Positions 10,041 to 21,063 of a stretch of DNA of 64,000 bases are shown in pieces (position 1 is the stretch's first letter; every line of letters begins with the position of its first letter). This stretch comes from Cryoendolithus antarcticus (lineage: Eukaryota; Ascomycota; Dothideomycetes; Cladosporiales; Cladosporiaceae): NCBI GenBank assembly GCA_002077065.1, contig NAJO01000009.1:682001-746000 (forward strand). The letters are read 5' to 3'. A program made the position numbers and the translations under genes. The notes under the pieces were generated by a model. It ran no database searches. It saw nothing but the letters and a program-made list of their open reading frames with translations, and was not told the DNA's origin.

Positions 10041-11634
10041 ATGGTCTGTCTCAAGCGTTCTCTCTTTGCTTTCGTATTCGGTATCTCCGCGTGCGTGATA
10101 GCAACTCGCACACAGCATGACGCACCCGATCGCATATTGCGCAACGCCAGGAGAGGTCAGCATGACGCCCACGGAATTCTGCGCAGCTGCTGAGCAAAAC
10201 AGATGGCATCGACCTAGAAAGCCTACCTTTCACTACATCCGCACTAGCTGGCATACGCGCCATCCATGATAGCAGCAAGGTCACGATCCCGAACTTCAGC
10301 AATGCCTCTAGGATCGATGTGCATGGTACGTATTGCTTCTGCTGAATCGCAAATGGAGCTGAACGTGGCATGGTAGTTCACGTTGTCCCAGAGTGGTATC
10401 GAGCTCTCGTGCCGTTCACTGGCGGCATTCCGACGCCGCACTGGGATGTACAGAGCCATTTGCAGTTCATGGCGAACAACAGTGAGTGCCATCTAGTAAT
10501 CAAGCCAATTTGATACTAAGCCAGCAAGGCATCGCCCATAGCATAGTTGCGATCTCTGCGCCGGGCGCAGATGTCTACCTTGGCGACGAGGAGAGCACCA
10601 TAGGGCTTGCGAGATTGCTGAATGAATACCTCGCAGCTGTCAGTGTACTCTCTGATCGTCATTATACGCGCTGATGTTCATCCAGCTTGCTCGAACGTAC
10701 CCCAAGCGCTTCGCTTTCTATGCTGCGATGCCGCTTCCATACAGTCAAGCAGCGTACGATCACTTTCTACGCCTTCCCTCTCGTCCGTACTGACATGCAC
10801 ATAGCATCAGAGAAGCCGAGCACGCCACCACACTTGGAGCCGTAGGTATAGGCTGCCTCTCGAATCATGAAGGTCACTATCTCGGCGCTGCTCTGCTGAA
10901 CCCCTTCTTTGCATTCTTGAATACTCGCAATACATCGAAAGAGATGATCTACGTCCACCCGACAGAGTCTGTACTGAATGTCAATGGCAGCTTTCTTTCC
11001 GCTAATCCGAGTAAGCATCTCCGACCACTTAGTGAGACTTGCTCAGGCACGTTGTACGAAACTGACATGACTGTAGCGCAGTACCCGAGTGGGATCGTAG
11101 AATTCTACTTCGAGACCGCACGCACCATCATGGACCTCACTATCTCGCAAACCATACTCAATTACACGAAGCTGAACTTCGTGATCCCGCATGTTGGCGG
11201 AGGCTTCCCGGCGGTCGAGGATCGATTCATTAAGTCGTATCCGGCGGTTGAGGCGAGGGCGAAGGAGGTCTATCGGACGAGGTAGGTTCACAGACTGCGT
11301 AGACCTAAAAGAGTGCGAGGGCTGATAGATGGCACAGATTCTGGTGGGACAGCGCAGGACCGACTTACTTCGCGCAAGTGAAAGGTCTGCTAGCTTATGG
11401 GGTACCGACGGGTCAATTATTGTTTGGCACGGTAAGTCAGATGATATCTGGAGCGGACTTAGCCAGAATGGCAGCTAAGCTCGGGGCCAGGATTATCCAT
11501 ATGCGCCGCTGTTCGCTTATGGTCCTTCGGTCGCCGCGATAACGAATGCTGACTTCCTGAACGGGACTGAGAAGGTTAGTATCTTTGCTGAAAATGCCAT
11601 GAGGCTGTTCGGGACTGCCTTGCCTGCGATCTGA
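10041..11634 (+). CDS. Secreted amidohydrolase-2 family protein (ACMSD-like), nine exons
   Basis: This is a metal-dependent hydrolase or decarboxylase of the amidohydrolase-2 group, related to 2-amino-3-carboxymuconate semialdehyde decarboxylase. Exons are 10041-10155, 10203-10325, 10377-10481, 10529-10638, 10686-10753, 10805-11010, 11077-11281, 11338-11431 and 11491-11634. All introns are GT-AG, 47-66 nt, and the phases agree throughout, giving 389 aa. The N-terminus (MVCLKRSLFAFVFGISACVIA) is a likely signal peptide. IDVHVH supplies the first two metal-ligand histidines. GIAHS-type, ARTYPKRFAFYAAMPLP, FVIPHVGGGFP and LFGTDYPYAP are family landmarks, the last carrying the conserved Asp. The substrate is unknown. 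Secretion is unusual for this family and rests on the hydrophobic N-terminus. The 3' end is 119 bp from the convergent trehalase gene. Confidence 0.85.
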
Positions 11635-11753
11635 TAACGAGGTGAAGGAGAGCTAGCTCCGCGACAGAGCACTTGAAAGCGCTCCGGACAGGATTCTAAA
11701 CATGATATCGTCACGATCGTCGCACGGAGAGTATCGGTGGCCTACACAACGCT

Positions 11754-13793
11754 TCATTCCCACCTCTTAACCCACTTGCGATCCCTAGCGTCCACCATAA
11801 TCGCGCTCCTCTTCGCAATGCTGGTACTCACATCCGCAGCTGTGATATTACCACACTCCGGCGTCTTCAACGTCTGCCCAAAAACATCCGCGGCCCAAAT
11901 CAGTACGCCATTGCTCCATCCGAAACCCTCAACAACTTCGTACTCGCCGCCACCGCCGGCCGCATTCGTAGTATTGTCAGCGTACTTCTCGAACATCGTA
12001 CCCTTCGCACTCTCCGCGGCACCGGCGAGCTTGGGGAACTCCGGCGTCGAGCCACCTGTCACGCGCCACGTGCAGAACGCAGAGTCGACGTAGCGTTGCG
12101 TCAAGTTCAAGGCGAGCTCTTGTGTATAGCTGTAGCTCGGATCGTCCGGACCAAAGGTCGCAGGTGTGTTCAGCAAGCCCTTGATGATGATGTACTGCAG
12201 CGGTGGCCAAACGTTCGGCTCATCCCACTGCTGTCCAGTGATCAAGTTCGTGGCCGGAATAGCACCGGCTTTACGCGTGAGCTGATCTGCTACAGGCGCG
12301 AATGCCTTCTCGACGGCGTAGGGATTGTTCTTGAGCCATGATGGTGCAGCTCCGGTCCAGAAGGGGTAAAATTGAGCTGGATTGAACGCCACTTGGTAGC
12401 CCTCTGGTGCGCCTTCGCGTTCCAGATCCGTAGCGTCTTCGTCGGCTACGATGAAAACGTCTCGAGCACCAGAAGTGATGTTGAAGTCGAAATAGCGCCA
12501 GTGCTCTTCGTCCCACATGAGTGCTGTCATTGCCTCGCTACGCTTTGCTGCGAGGTCAGCCCACGCGGAAGCGGCAGTAGTGTTCCCAGACTGGTTGTGG
12601 AAGCCTGCAATGGTCATCTCGTTGTAATACAGGATCGAGTTGAGGTCTACTGGGACAATATTGACGACGTTCAGGGAACGGAGTGGGAAGTATACATCGT
12701 TGACTGCATCTTCGGGAGTTCTTAGCCAGCGCGAGGAGTAGTCCCAGCCGCTCTCGGCGCCGCTGGCGAGGTTGGAGTAGAGCAGGGCCTGCTCTGTGTC
12801 GTTGAGATCCTGGCCGGGATAGATGATGCCGCCCTTCGCGTAGTAGGATGAATTAGTCACGGTTACGTAGTCTTCATAGTAGCTTTCTGGACGAGGCTGA
12901 TTGTTCGACACTGCGTGATGATTTAGTGTGTAGGTATTGCCCTCGTACTCCACTTCGATCGACCGATTGATGGCAAAGAAGGCATGCTCCTTCTCCAGAA
13001 GTGGCAGAGCCCGCTCAAGGATCGATGTATCGTTTGTATACTCGACATAAACCCGAACCATCTGCGTGAGAAGAGGTGGCTGGGATCTATTGAGGTAGTA
13101 CTGGCGAGCGCCGTTCGGTACGAAGCCAAATTGCTCGACCAAGTCCAGGAAGTTCTCAATGATATTGAGAGCAATCTCAGTGAACGAGCCTTGAGTGCGG
13201 AGCAGTCCCTCGATCACCCAGAACGAGTCCCAGTAGTACGGCTCACGGAAGCGGCCACCCGCAACGACGAATGTCCGGTTCAAAGGGATGAACGACGAGA
13301 CGCAGCCGGTACAATTGCCGCCACCAACATAGCTCCTGGTCAGATCGGGCCAGATGTCGATGACCTGGCTGACGAAGCTCTCCAGCGCTGAGCTGTTGAC
13401 ATTGTCGAGAAACGTAGGATCAGTGGTGAGCTGTTCTGTAGGCACTGGTGCTAATTCAGAGCCAGCCTCGCCGAAGTAGGTGGTAAGGAAGTCATTCAGT
13501 TCCGTGTTGTTGCTCAACGGCTTCGTAAGCTGGTTGTACGCAGCAATGACTTCGTCAATCGGACGGATAGTTGGACTGCATGTCTTGTCAGGATACAGGA
13601 CTATGGGTTACGCAGATGGTAATACTAACAGATCAACATAAGTCTTCGAGTCGGCGAAAGGCCTAGCCAGCTCTATCTCGCGTAGGATCTCGCCTTGACA
13701 GTATAGCGGTGATTCGCACGGAGCTGTCACCGAGCCATTTTGATACAACGCAGTTGCCAATGGCAGGACCGACAGGATGAATGAGGTATACAT
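11754..13793 (-). CDS. Secreted trehalase, glycoside hydrolase family 37
   Basis: This enzyme hydrolyses alpha,alpha-trehalose to two glucose molecules. Exons are 13630-13793 and 11754-13575, with a 54-nt intron; the product is 661 aa. It starts with a signal peptide (MYTSFILSVLPLATA) and is rich in N-glycosylation sequons. Both GH37 signatures are present: GGRFREPYYWDSFW and QWDEPNVWPP. The region joined by splicing reads KTYVDLPTIRPIDEV, as expected for the family. No calcium-binding or phosphorylation domain of cytosolic neutral trehalase is seen, so an extracellular or wall/vacuolar role in using external trehalose is likely. It is one of three adjacent predicted secreted enzymes and diverges from the deacylase gene. 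Confidence 0.93.
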
Positions 13794-14459
13794 GTCGAAG
13801 TAATGCCTCCACTTACGGTGCTGAGGAAGTCTACATTTGGTGTGCGCAGGAGCAGCCTCCGCCAGTCATCTTGTACTTGCTGACCAGCCATAGCGTCTGA
13901 CATCAGGCGATTCGCCAAGCGAAGCATGTTTGCGTTCTGTTGCCTTCTCCGCATCAATGGCGCTTGGGTTGCATACGCACAACAGTGTGTGGAGTGCAAG
14001 CACATGGTTATGCCAAGAACGCCGCGAGAGCGGAGGAGGGGTTGGGGTGGGCCATTGCTCGGGTGTTGTCTTGGCTGATGGCATCCTCGCAGGTTCCGGC
14101 CGAAATCACGTTCACTCCATGTCTTTTCGTCTGGCACCTCATCTCATCGACATGTCGTTGCTGACCTTTTCTGGTGACGACGTCACTGCGAATGCCACAG
14201 TACGTATGAGTGTCGTTGCTATGGCGTGCGCTCAAAGACGCCGGACTTCTCGTCCATCCCGCATCACCAACCTTTCCACGAAGCCGCTACTTGGCTGATA
14301 ACATCTCTTGGCTGTCCTGCTCTCTGCTTGCATTGGGAAGGTAAGTGAAGAAGTTGCCAGAAGCAATGCCGACTACGGGAAGTATAAGTCTTTGAGTGTC
14401 GCGAATGTAATGGTGATGTTTCCGGTTCCAATCTTTTCATTCTTTTCGCGCCCGCCATC
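13794..14459. promoter_or_regulatory. Divergent promoter region, trehalase / deacylase
   Basis: These 666 bp hold the promoters of two secreted-enzyme genes. A TATA-like GTATAAG at 14382-14388 lies about 75 bp before the deacylase ATG. No coding sequence is convincing. Confidence 0.5.
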
Positions 14460-15628
14460 ATGAAGCTCCAGCACGCCGCAGTACTGGCTACAGTCGGCAT
14501 CGCAGGTGCGGCAGCAAAGACAGTCTACACCGGCGACACTTTATTCGGCTATCCAGTGATCTCCGCGCTCGACATCACTGACCTTCCAGCGAACACGATC
14601 TCACGCTTCTGGATCTCAGCGGCTCAAGCTCAAGGCGGCACCAATTGGTTCGTCCCCGTCTTCGTAGCAAGAGGTACCAACGAGAGCCTTCACTCGGGTC
14701 GCAAGCTGTCGCTCTCAGCCTCGATCCATGGCGATGAGCTAAACGGCATTCCCGTCGTAGGGCGCGTCTTCAAAGCATTGAACGAGACAGTCCCTGCAGG
14801 CGGCCTGAACGGTACAATCGTTGGCATACCCACGCTCAACCCCAACGGCAACATCTTCAACCAGAGGAACTTCTTCTCGAGCAGCTCGAACGGTTTCTGG
14901 ACGAATCTGAACCGAGTGATGCCCGGCGAGACAGTAGAGGACGGGGGTGCGATCGCGAATGCGTACGCCTACAACATCTGGAACCAAGTGTGGGGAAACC
15001 TTTCGAATATTGACATTGCAGTGGACTTCCGTGAGTTAACTTGTTACATATATACTTTGTACACACGACTGACTTCTCAGCAGACACCCTATCTACCGGC
15101 TCAAACGGTCCCCTGTGGGCCTACGCGGACTACCGCCTTCCCGGAGTAGGACGCCTAGCTGAGCTTGCCCAACCGGATGTCATCAAGATCGATCCCGGTG
15201 AGCCAGGCTCCGTCGAGACGACGTTCGTGAAGAACGGTGTGCCTGCCATCACCCTCGAGATCGGCCCAGCGAAGACCTGGAACCAGACGCTCATCTCCCG
15301 TGCCGAAGCATTTGTCTACCGTTTGCTCGATGACTTGAGCATGACTGAGAGCGCTACGCCGGTAGATGTGGATTTGTCGCAGACGTACAAGGCGACGAAT
15401 ATCTCTTCTGTCAGTGTCACTTACAGTGGCTTCGCCCAATTCGATGTGGTTCCGTTGCAGGACGTTGAAGAGGGGCAGGTGGTAGGCACTGTTTTCAATG
15501 CTTGGGGTGACGTGTTGGAGACGCTTACAGCGCCAGTGAGTGGGAGGGTCCTGACTGTGAGGGTCGACCCAGCGGTGGAGATGGGAGCGGGTGTGCTCGA
15601 TGTTCTCTACAACGCTACGTCGACCTAG
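14460..15628 (+). CDS. Secreted succinylglutamate desuccinylase/aspartoacylase-family zinc deacylase
   Basis: This is a zinc hydrolase of the M14-like AstE/AspA superfamily. Exons are 14460-15030 and 15084-15628, with a 53-nt intron; the product is 371 aa. The signal peptide (MKLQHAAVLATVGIAGAAA) is clear. SIHGDELNG provides the His and Glu zinc ligands. The splice junction rebuilds DFHTLSTGS, whose His is the third ligand, and IGPAKTW follows. The C-terminal about 100 residues form a beta-rich segment common in this family. Several N-glycosylation sequons fit secretion. The substrate could be an N-acyl amino acid or a modified peptide; the sequence does not decide. Confidence 0.88.
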
Positions 15629-16171
15629 TTGAAGAGATCACGAGTACGGCACTCTTGTGACGTTTGAAATTGACCGCCGAGTCCTTGTGCCGATCTCAGC
15701 TACACTCACGACATCTGGGCATGTGCACTGCGTAGTCTAGAAGGGACGGTGATTGCTGTAGCATCATCAACAGTCGCTGTGCATGAGTCGAGGAAGCGTA
15801 CGTGCTTGTTAGTTGCATGCAGGCATGTCGCCACTCGGGAGCAACGGGTACCTTGACCCGGAAGATCGACCTCCCACGCACGCGGTATGCGAAGGCATCA
15901 GCTCATCATTGTACACTTGTCATATACGCATGTCCACTGCGCGGTACTCCGCCACGTTCCGCCTCGCGCTGCGGCTTGTAATAGGCTAGGGCCTGCGAGC
16001 CATGCACTTCGCAAATCGCAATGGCCAGGCCTTCACGATGTCACTCCACGTTTCGACGTTCACGCCGCAACTGATCCTGTGATGTCCTCGAACGTCATTC
16101 ATGACGAGATATTCGCCATAAGGAACGCGAGATGGGTCAGAACCCCATTCAGGCAGATGTTGATGGATATC
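15629..16171. other. Intergenic region, no gene seen
   Basis: About 540 bp between the deacylase stop and the TATA box of the small repeat protein gene. Only short open frames with no recognisable features occur. Confidence 0.55.
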
Positions 16172-16180
16172 TATATAAAA
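16172..16180 (+). promoter_or_regulatory. TATA box of the small repeat-protein gene
   Basis: TATATAAAA lies about 60 bp before the ATG at 16241. It is the clearest TATA box in the window and suggests strong, possibly condition-dependent, expression. Confidence 0.55.
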
Positions 16181-16240
16181 GCAGTCGGTGGTCGTAAGTA
16201 GGCTCTGATTCCAATCCTATAATTCCATTCCTCCAATTCC

Positions 16241-16715
16241 ATGAACAGAATCGCCTCCAAGACACTCAAACTTTCCACCAAAGCTACCCGTTCATACCGA
16301 ACATCAGCCATCATGTCTGCTCAGCAAAACGCATCCGGCCAGGGCGTCAGCCACGCCACCAGCTCCGGCCTGCCTCAGAAGGCACAGGAGGCTGTACGTT
16401 CGATCATATAACGATTCGGTCCACAGGACTATCGCTAACGCACCATGAAAGGTCCCCTCCTCCGTCGAGAAGAAGGTCCCCGACGCGCTCCACGACACCG
16501 GTGACAACAAGAACACCGGCAAGGTCTCGCACGCCACTGGTGACTCCAAGGTCCCCAAGGTGCTGCAGGAGGGTCTGCCCGAGAAGGTCGAGAAGATCGT
16601 GCCCAACGCTATTCACGACGTAAGACAGTCACCTCTCATGAAAGTGTGGGACAAATTACTGACTAACGAACAGACTTCGGGCGCCAAGTTCAGCGATGGA
16701 AGTGTTGGCAAGTAG
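16241..16715 (+). CDS. Small hydrophilic protein with two internal repeats
   Basis: The family is not recognised by name, but the gene model is good. Exons are 16241-16393, 16452-16619 and 16674-16715, all phase 0 with GT-AG introns of 58 and 54 nt; the product is 120 aa. The first 25 residues are rich in Lys, Arg, Ser and Thr without acidic residues (RIASKTLKLSTKATRSYR), like a mitochondrial presequence. A second ATG at 16313 would make a 96-aa form without it. The rest is two similar units of about 36 residues, each starting VSHAT and ending in VPxAxHDT. The sequence is low in hydrophobic residues and probably disordered. Similar short VPxxxHDT-type proteins occur in filamentous ascomycetes without known function. 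Confidence 0.8.
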
Positions 16716-17074
16716 AGTGCCAGGCACTCCCATCATGTGCACAGCTCGTGTTCTAGATAGTGACCATATCAATGCAGTCATGACCACTTACAATTGATAC
16801 AGTCGAACGTGTTTCATCCCTTTGATTTGACATGTCAGGTAGCCAACGTTGTCATGTAGCATGTACAAACCCGTAGACCGTACCTTCGCTGTCGCGCAGA
16901 ATCTAACGAGACGTTCTGGCAAGAGAGTACCAACCAGTCTTTAGCTTTCGATGAACGATCAACGGTGCTTGTTCCTGCCGCAAGCCATAGACGGCGTCGG
17001 AATCTTTCGTAGGCTGAGTAGGCGCGAGAAAGGTAATGGTGGAGTGCATAGCAGTAGCTCAGGGCCGGCTAGAC
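16716..17074. other. Intergenic region, no gene seen
   Basis: About 360 bp downstream of the small repeat-protein gene. No coding or structural signal was found. Confidence 0.5.
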
Positions 17075-17512
17075 TCACTGAAGAAGGCCCGTAAACCATT
17101 GACCTTCAGGCGATGGACGTGAAGTGCCATCTGGGCACCAGATCTTGACAGCCGAGTCTTCCGGGACGGCGTCCGCTGTAGTCAGTCCATCAACGTACGC
17201 ATGCCCAAGTATCTCAAAGACAGTGCCCGGCGCTTTAGCTCCTACGACCAGAGGGAAAGTGGAACCGTACACGATGCAGAGGAAGTCACCAGGACTCGAT
17301 GCAGCGGGGATCCAGCCGATGAAGGGCTTGTCTTCCACCGATATCAGTGCCAAACACCGCTCTGCTCGTATCAGAGTATGTGCGCCGTTGTTTTCCCAGG
17401 ACCTCTCGCACACGGTCGGTAGCCTCGAAGTGTCGATCAAACGTGCGCAAGGAATGCAGAAGACTGTGCGCAATCCATTGGATCCATGTAGACCTGTCAG
17501 TCCTCAAGGACG
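17075..17512 (-). pseudogene. C-terminal remnant of a HET-domain (heterokaryon incompatibility) protein
   Basis: The open frame of about 145 codons has no methionine and is closed upstream by a stop, so it cannot be a complete gene. The segment ISVEDKPFIGWIPAASSPGD, then LCIVYGSTFPLVV and ILGHAYVDGL, matches the beta-rich tail of fungal HET proteins: a short ligand-free domain with a GD-hydrophobic-GG/GS-xxP pattern and a G-x-AYVxG ending. No HET domain is found upstream on this strand. It is most likely the decayed end of a HET-type gene. The alternative, a last exon of a gene with distant exons, is less likely because about 1 kb upstream shows nothing. Confidence 0.55.
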
Positions 17513-18575
17513 CATTCGTGTGTAGACAAGCAGCTGAACGTTTTTATAGCACTGCATTGCGCAGCCCGCACATTAAGCCCATGGCTCGCACGATCACTGC
17601 TGATCGTACTTCCGCTGCTGTAGCGGTGCATTCGAGACTTTAGGAAGAGCAGAAGTACGGTCTATGAGGACGATCATGGAAAGTGGAGCTAAACAAGGTC
17701 AGAGCCACCTGTCGGGTTCGTCCCGATCCAGCCGTTAGGTCGAAATCAAATCAAAATTGGCGATGTGGCATTGCGGAGACGGGTCCGTCTGCGCAGATGG
17801 GATTTGTTCCAAGTCATCGTGGACATGTGTCGTTCCCTTCACCATTGCCTTTGAGCTGCACAATGAAGTTGCAAGACGAGCGGAAGAATTCGGCAGTCAT
17901 CATGCAAGCGAGCAAGGTCTGCTATCATTGGCACCGAGGCGCGTGTCGGACCTTTGCGTTTCCAATAGTTGGGTATCCTTGCACTACTAAGCTGCAGTAT
18001 GGAGCTATACCTTTGCTTTGGAATTGCTCCGGTGCTCGCGAAGACAGCGGTGTGAAGGAGTGCCAGGCCGGATGATGCAGTGTGGAAAGGTTGTTGTGAT
18101 TCTGTTGCATCGAGGCAGTACCCAAGGCAGACCAGATAATGGTGTCCAGCTTTGGATAGCTGTGCAGCAAGTTGTAATGGCTTGCGATTATCGTATGATA
18201 AGCAGCAGTATGGGAGGAGTTGGAGGTCTAGGCCGAGTCGCACGGGCTGCGCGCTTTCCCTCCCATGTCGCGTGGCGAGTTTCTCAGCAATCGAACTATT
18301 CGCGAGCTCCTGCGCTGTGCTCTCCGCAGCTGCCGCCTGTGCTTGTGATCAGCTCGCCTCATCGCCATGCCCACTGCCACCACTGAGCACCAACGGAATA
18401 TGATTCAGTTCACATCGACTTGAGCCAATTGGCAGCACTCACTGGCACGAGCCACTCATACTGCTCATCATTTCCGCTTTGGATTCTCCTCAGCCACGCG
18501 CACGCCCCGCAACTGCCGATAACAGAGCCATATCAACGCACATCCTCGACGGCGGCTTCCCTCTGTTTGAAGCTC
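17513..18575. other. Intergenic region, no gene seen
   Basis: About 1.06 kb between the HET remnant and the 620-aa protein gene. Overlapping open frames on both strands have no domain features. It probably contains decayed sequence from the HET locus plus the downstream promoter. Confidence 0.5.
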
Positions 18576-20487
18576 ATGGGGCCTGGTGATGGACTGGCAT
18601 CAAACCACGATGCCAGACCATCTCGCTCTCTGCCTGAATGGCAGACGGCGCTGGTGTCCCCTGCGATCAGCATCCCGTCCCTAGACTCTCCTACTCTGAC
18701 AAAATCTCTCACGGGCGTCACATCACCAAGCATATGGGGATCGCAATTCGGCAGATCTGACAGTCTCCTGGCGATGCCTGCGGAACCAGGCGCGTCGGAA
18801 GAGGTACCTGTCATGTCTCCGCCTGCAAATCAGCAAGCCGACCAGGTGGACCCCATGTCTATGATCGTTGGTGGCGTGTTAGCCCCAGTACAGGATGTCG
18901 TTCCACCTCGATCATCCATGACTAAGGCCGGTCCTGGATTTCGTCTGCCTAGCTTCGCGGCACTGGGCATCGCTGCACCTCACTCTTCTGCCACAGGGCG
19001 TGCAGACAGCGCACCGCCCGACTTCGATCGGGAGCAGCCACTCTTACCACTTGCACGGGTGCACTCCTTGTCGGAGACTGCTGATGTCCTGCAACCTCTG
19101 AACGCGCTGGCGCTGCACCAACACAACTTCTCACACTCGTTCGGGCCCAAGCCCCGGACCATTTTCACTCCACTGCATCAATATGTGCAGACTCTCACAC
19201 CGCCGGCAGACGGAGATGCAGGCTATCGACCTTCTATGGCATGCGTCGTCGCTGGTGCAGCTATGGACTCACCAGCCACTGAATCGGGGAGTACAGGGCA
19301 TGCAGAGCCCGACGATCAAGGCGTGGGCGAAGTAGGCACGCCGCTCCAAGACGATCTGGCCAGCAGACTTGTCATCACAGGAGCGCACAGCTGGGTGGAT
19401 GGCGCAGTGCAGACTGTTCGTAAGTGTTCTGACTTCCTTTGATCCTCGCACACTACCAACACGTATAGTGGCCAACATACGAGCATCATCAACATCGAAA
19501 AGCTTACTCAAAGTACTATCACACGCCTTACCTAGTCCGTCACCTACTGGACATACCTTCCAAAGCATCATAGAAGCTATACACGACTCGACACCGTCAT
19601 CACCTACAGCATGGATCAATGTGTTCCACGCCATACCAGGCCGCTTCAACCTTGAGGAGCTTCCCACGTCACCCCCGAGTACACCTGGGCCAGCCGTAGG
19701 TGGCGACGACTACTTCACACAGAAGATCTTCGGCAGCGCAGTACCCATCACAGACTACCAGCAAGACCTCTCGCCATTCCCTCGATCTCCACGTCCTGTC
19801 GTACCGCCTTCCTCAATAGACGTCTCAATAGTAGAGCGCTACATTCCTCCATCAAACAGCCGCGAGTACAATGAGATGTTCGCTCTCAACGGGCCCTCGA
19901 TACTTATCGACCGCCTCGTGGAGTTGTCGCCCGACAATGGTAGTCTAGTCTTCATCTACCCGACGAAAACAGGTGCGGAAACATTCATGAACGAATACTT
20001 GAGTCCGATCCTAGACCCGGTCCTCCGCTCAATGGTGGTCACCAATGGCTTCTCCTCCGACCTGGGCCTAAGTCTCGGTGCAATGCCCGCTGCACATTCC
20101 CTCCTCCAGCACGTTGAACTCGAACGGCGCATTCGACAACTCTGCACGCGCCTTACGCAGCGGAGCTCAACGATGCAGCGATTTCACGGCCGCCGCGCTC
20201 GCTTCGAGCTGGCGTACTCACAAACAAAAGAAGTCCATCTCACACGTCAGGCTTGGGCGAAGGACTGGTGGACACGGCAAGAGAAGGTGCACGTTACAGA
20301 GCTGGTCACGAAGGCTGCGCAGGAGGCTGCGACGAAGAGTAGCAATCGACATCTTGACAGACCTCCTACCGCTACCGAACTTTGGCAGAAGCTGATGAGG
20401 GACGTGGAGACGAGGCCATATGATGAGGGGAGGGAGCCGAAAACGGGTGTGGAGATCGCTGTGTTTGTTGTGGCGAGGTTGGAATAA
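18576..20487 (+). CDS. Uncharacterised 620-aa fungal protein
   Basis: I do not recognise this protein. Exons are 18576-19419 and 19469-20487, with a 49-nt GT-AG intron. The open frame extends upstream of 18576 but without an ATG, so the start at MGPGDGLASN is chosen. The N-terminal half is Ser/Pro-rich and probably disordered. The C-terminal half (about 300-620) looks folded: it contains ILIDRLVELSPDNGSLVFIYPT and TFMNEYLSPILDPVLRSMV, an alternating beta/alpha pattern, then basic helices (QLCTRLTQRSS and HLTRQAWAKDWWTRQEK). The pattern suggests a Rossmann-like fold, but no binding motif could be identified. Confidence 0.75.
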
Positions 20488-21063
20488 GGCGAATGGCGGT
20501 TCGTGATGGCGTTCATCAGTTTCCGGAGAGCATAGACAGCCGGATGCTGTACACTAGGCGCAGATACCATAGCTTAATGAAAGAGGAAGAGCTTCTCGCA
20601 GTGCAATCGACCGGGCTTGTGCACATGTATCGCAGCGCATTAATGTGCACTCTTCACGTCCTGCTCGGACACCCATTATAACGTCGCGGCGCCTGACCTC
20701 GAGCATTCCATTGATCTTCAAGCACGCAATCGCTGCTGTCAAAGATACTTCTATACTTTCTCGCTGCTTTCATAAGCGCCACCACAATGATTGGCTCATT
20801 TGTTTGTTTCCGCATTGGCCCCGCTGCGGGAATATCGATCTCCATGACGTCTCGCCTGAGCTTCGTAATGGCGACTCGATGGAGGTACCTCGCTCAAAGG
20901 CACTCGTTACAAATACACATGCACAGTAGTAGAGTGGCGTGGCGTATAAGTGTAAATGATGTGAAGCTGTTTGACTGCTCTCTCTATATCTCACCTCCGT
21001 TACACTGAAAGAAGACAAGTGCTAATATCGACTACATCATCCTACTACTCAAGTCAATCAAGC
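20488..21063. promoter_or_regulatory. Intergenic/promoter region
   Basis: These 576 bp separate two plus-strand genes. TATAAG at 20945-20950 lies about 115 bp before the next ATG and is a plausible TATA box. Nothing else is recognised. Confidence 0.45.

Noticed and set aside
10482..10528. Apparent frame break between two amidohydrolase exons
   Set aside because: At first only a 23-nt intron or a frameshift seemed possible. Using the acceptor AAG at 10526-10528 gives a normal 47-nt phase-1 intron and a continuous frame.
15887..16201. Plus-strand open frame of 104 codons before the small repeat-protein gene
   Set aside because: It overlaps the clear TATA box of that gene and has no domain.
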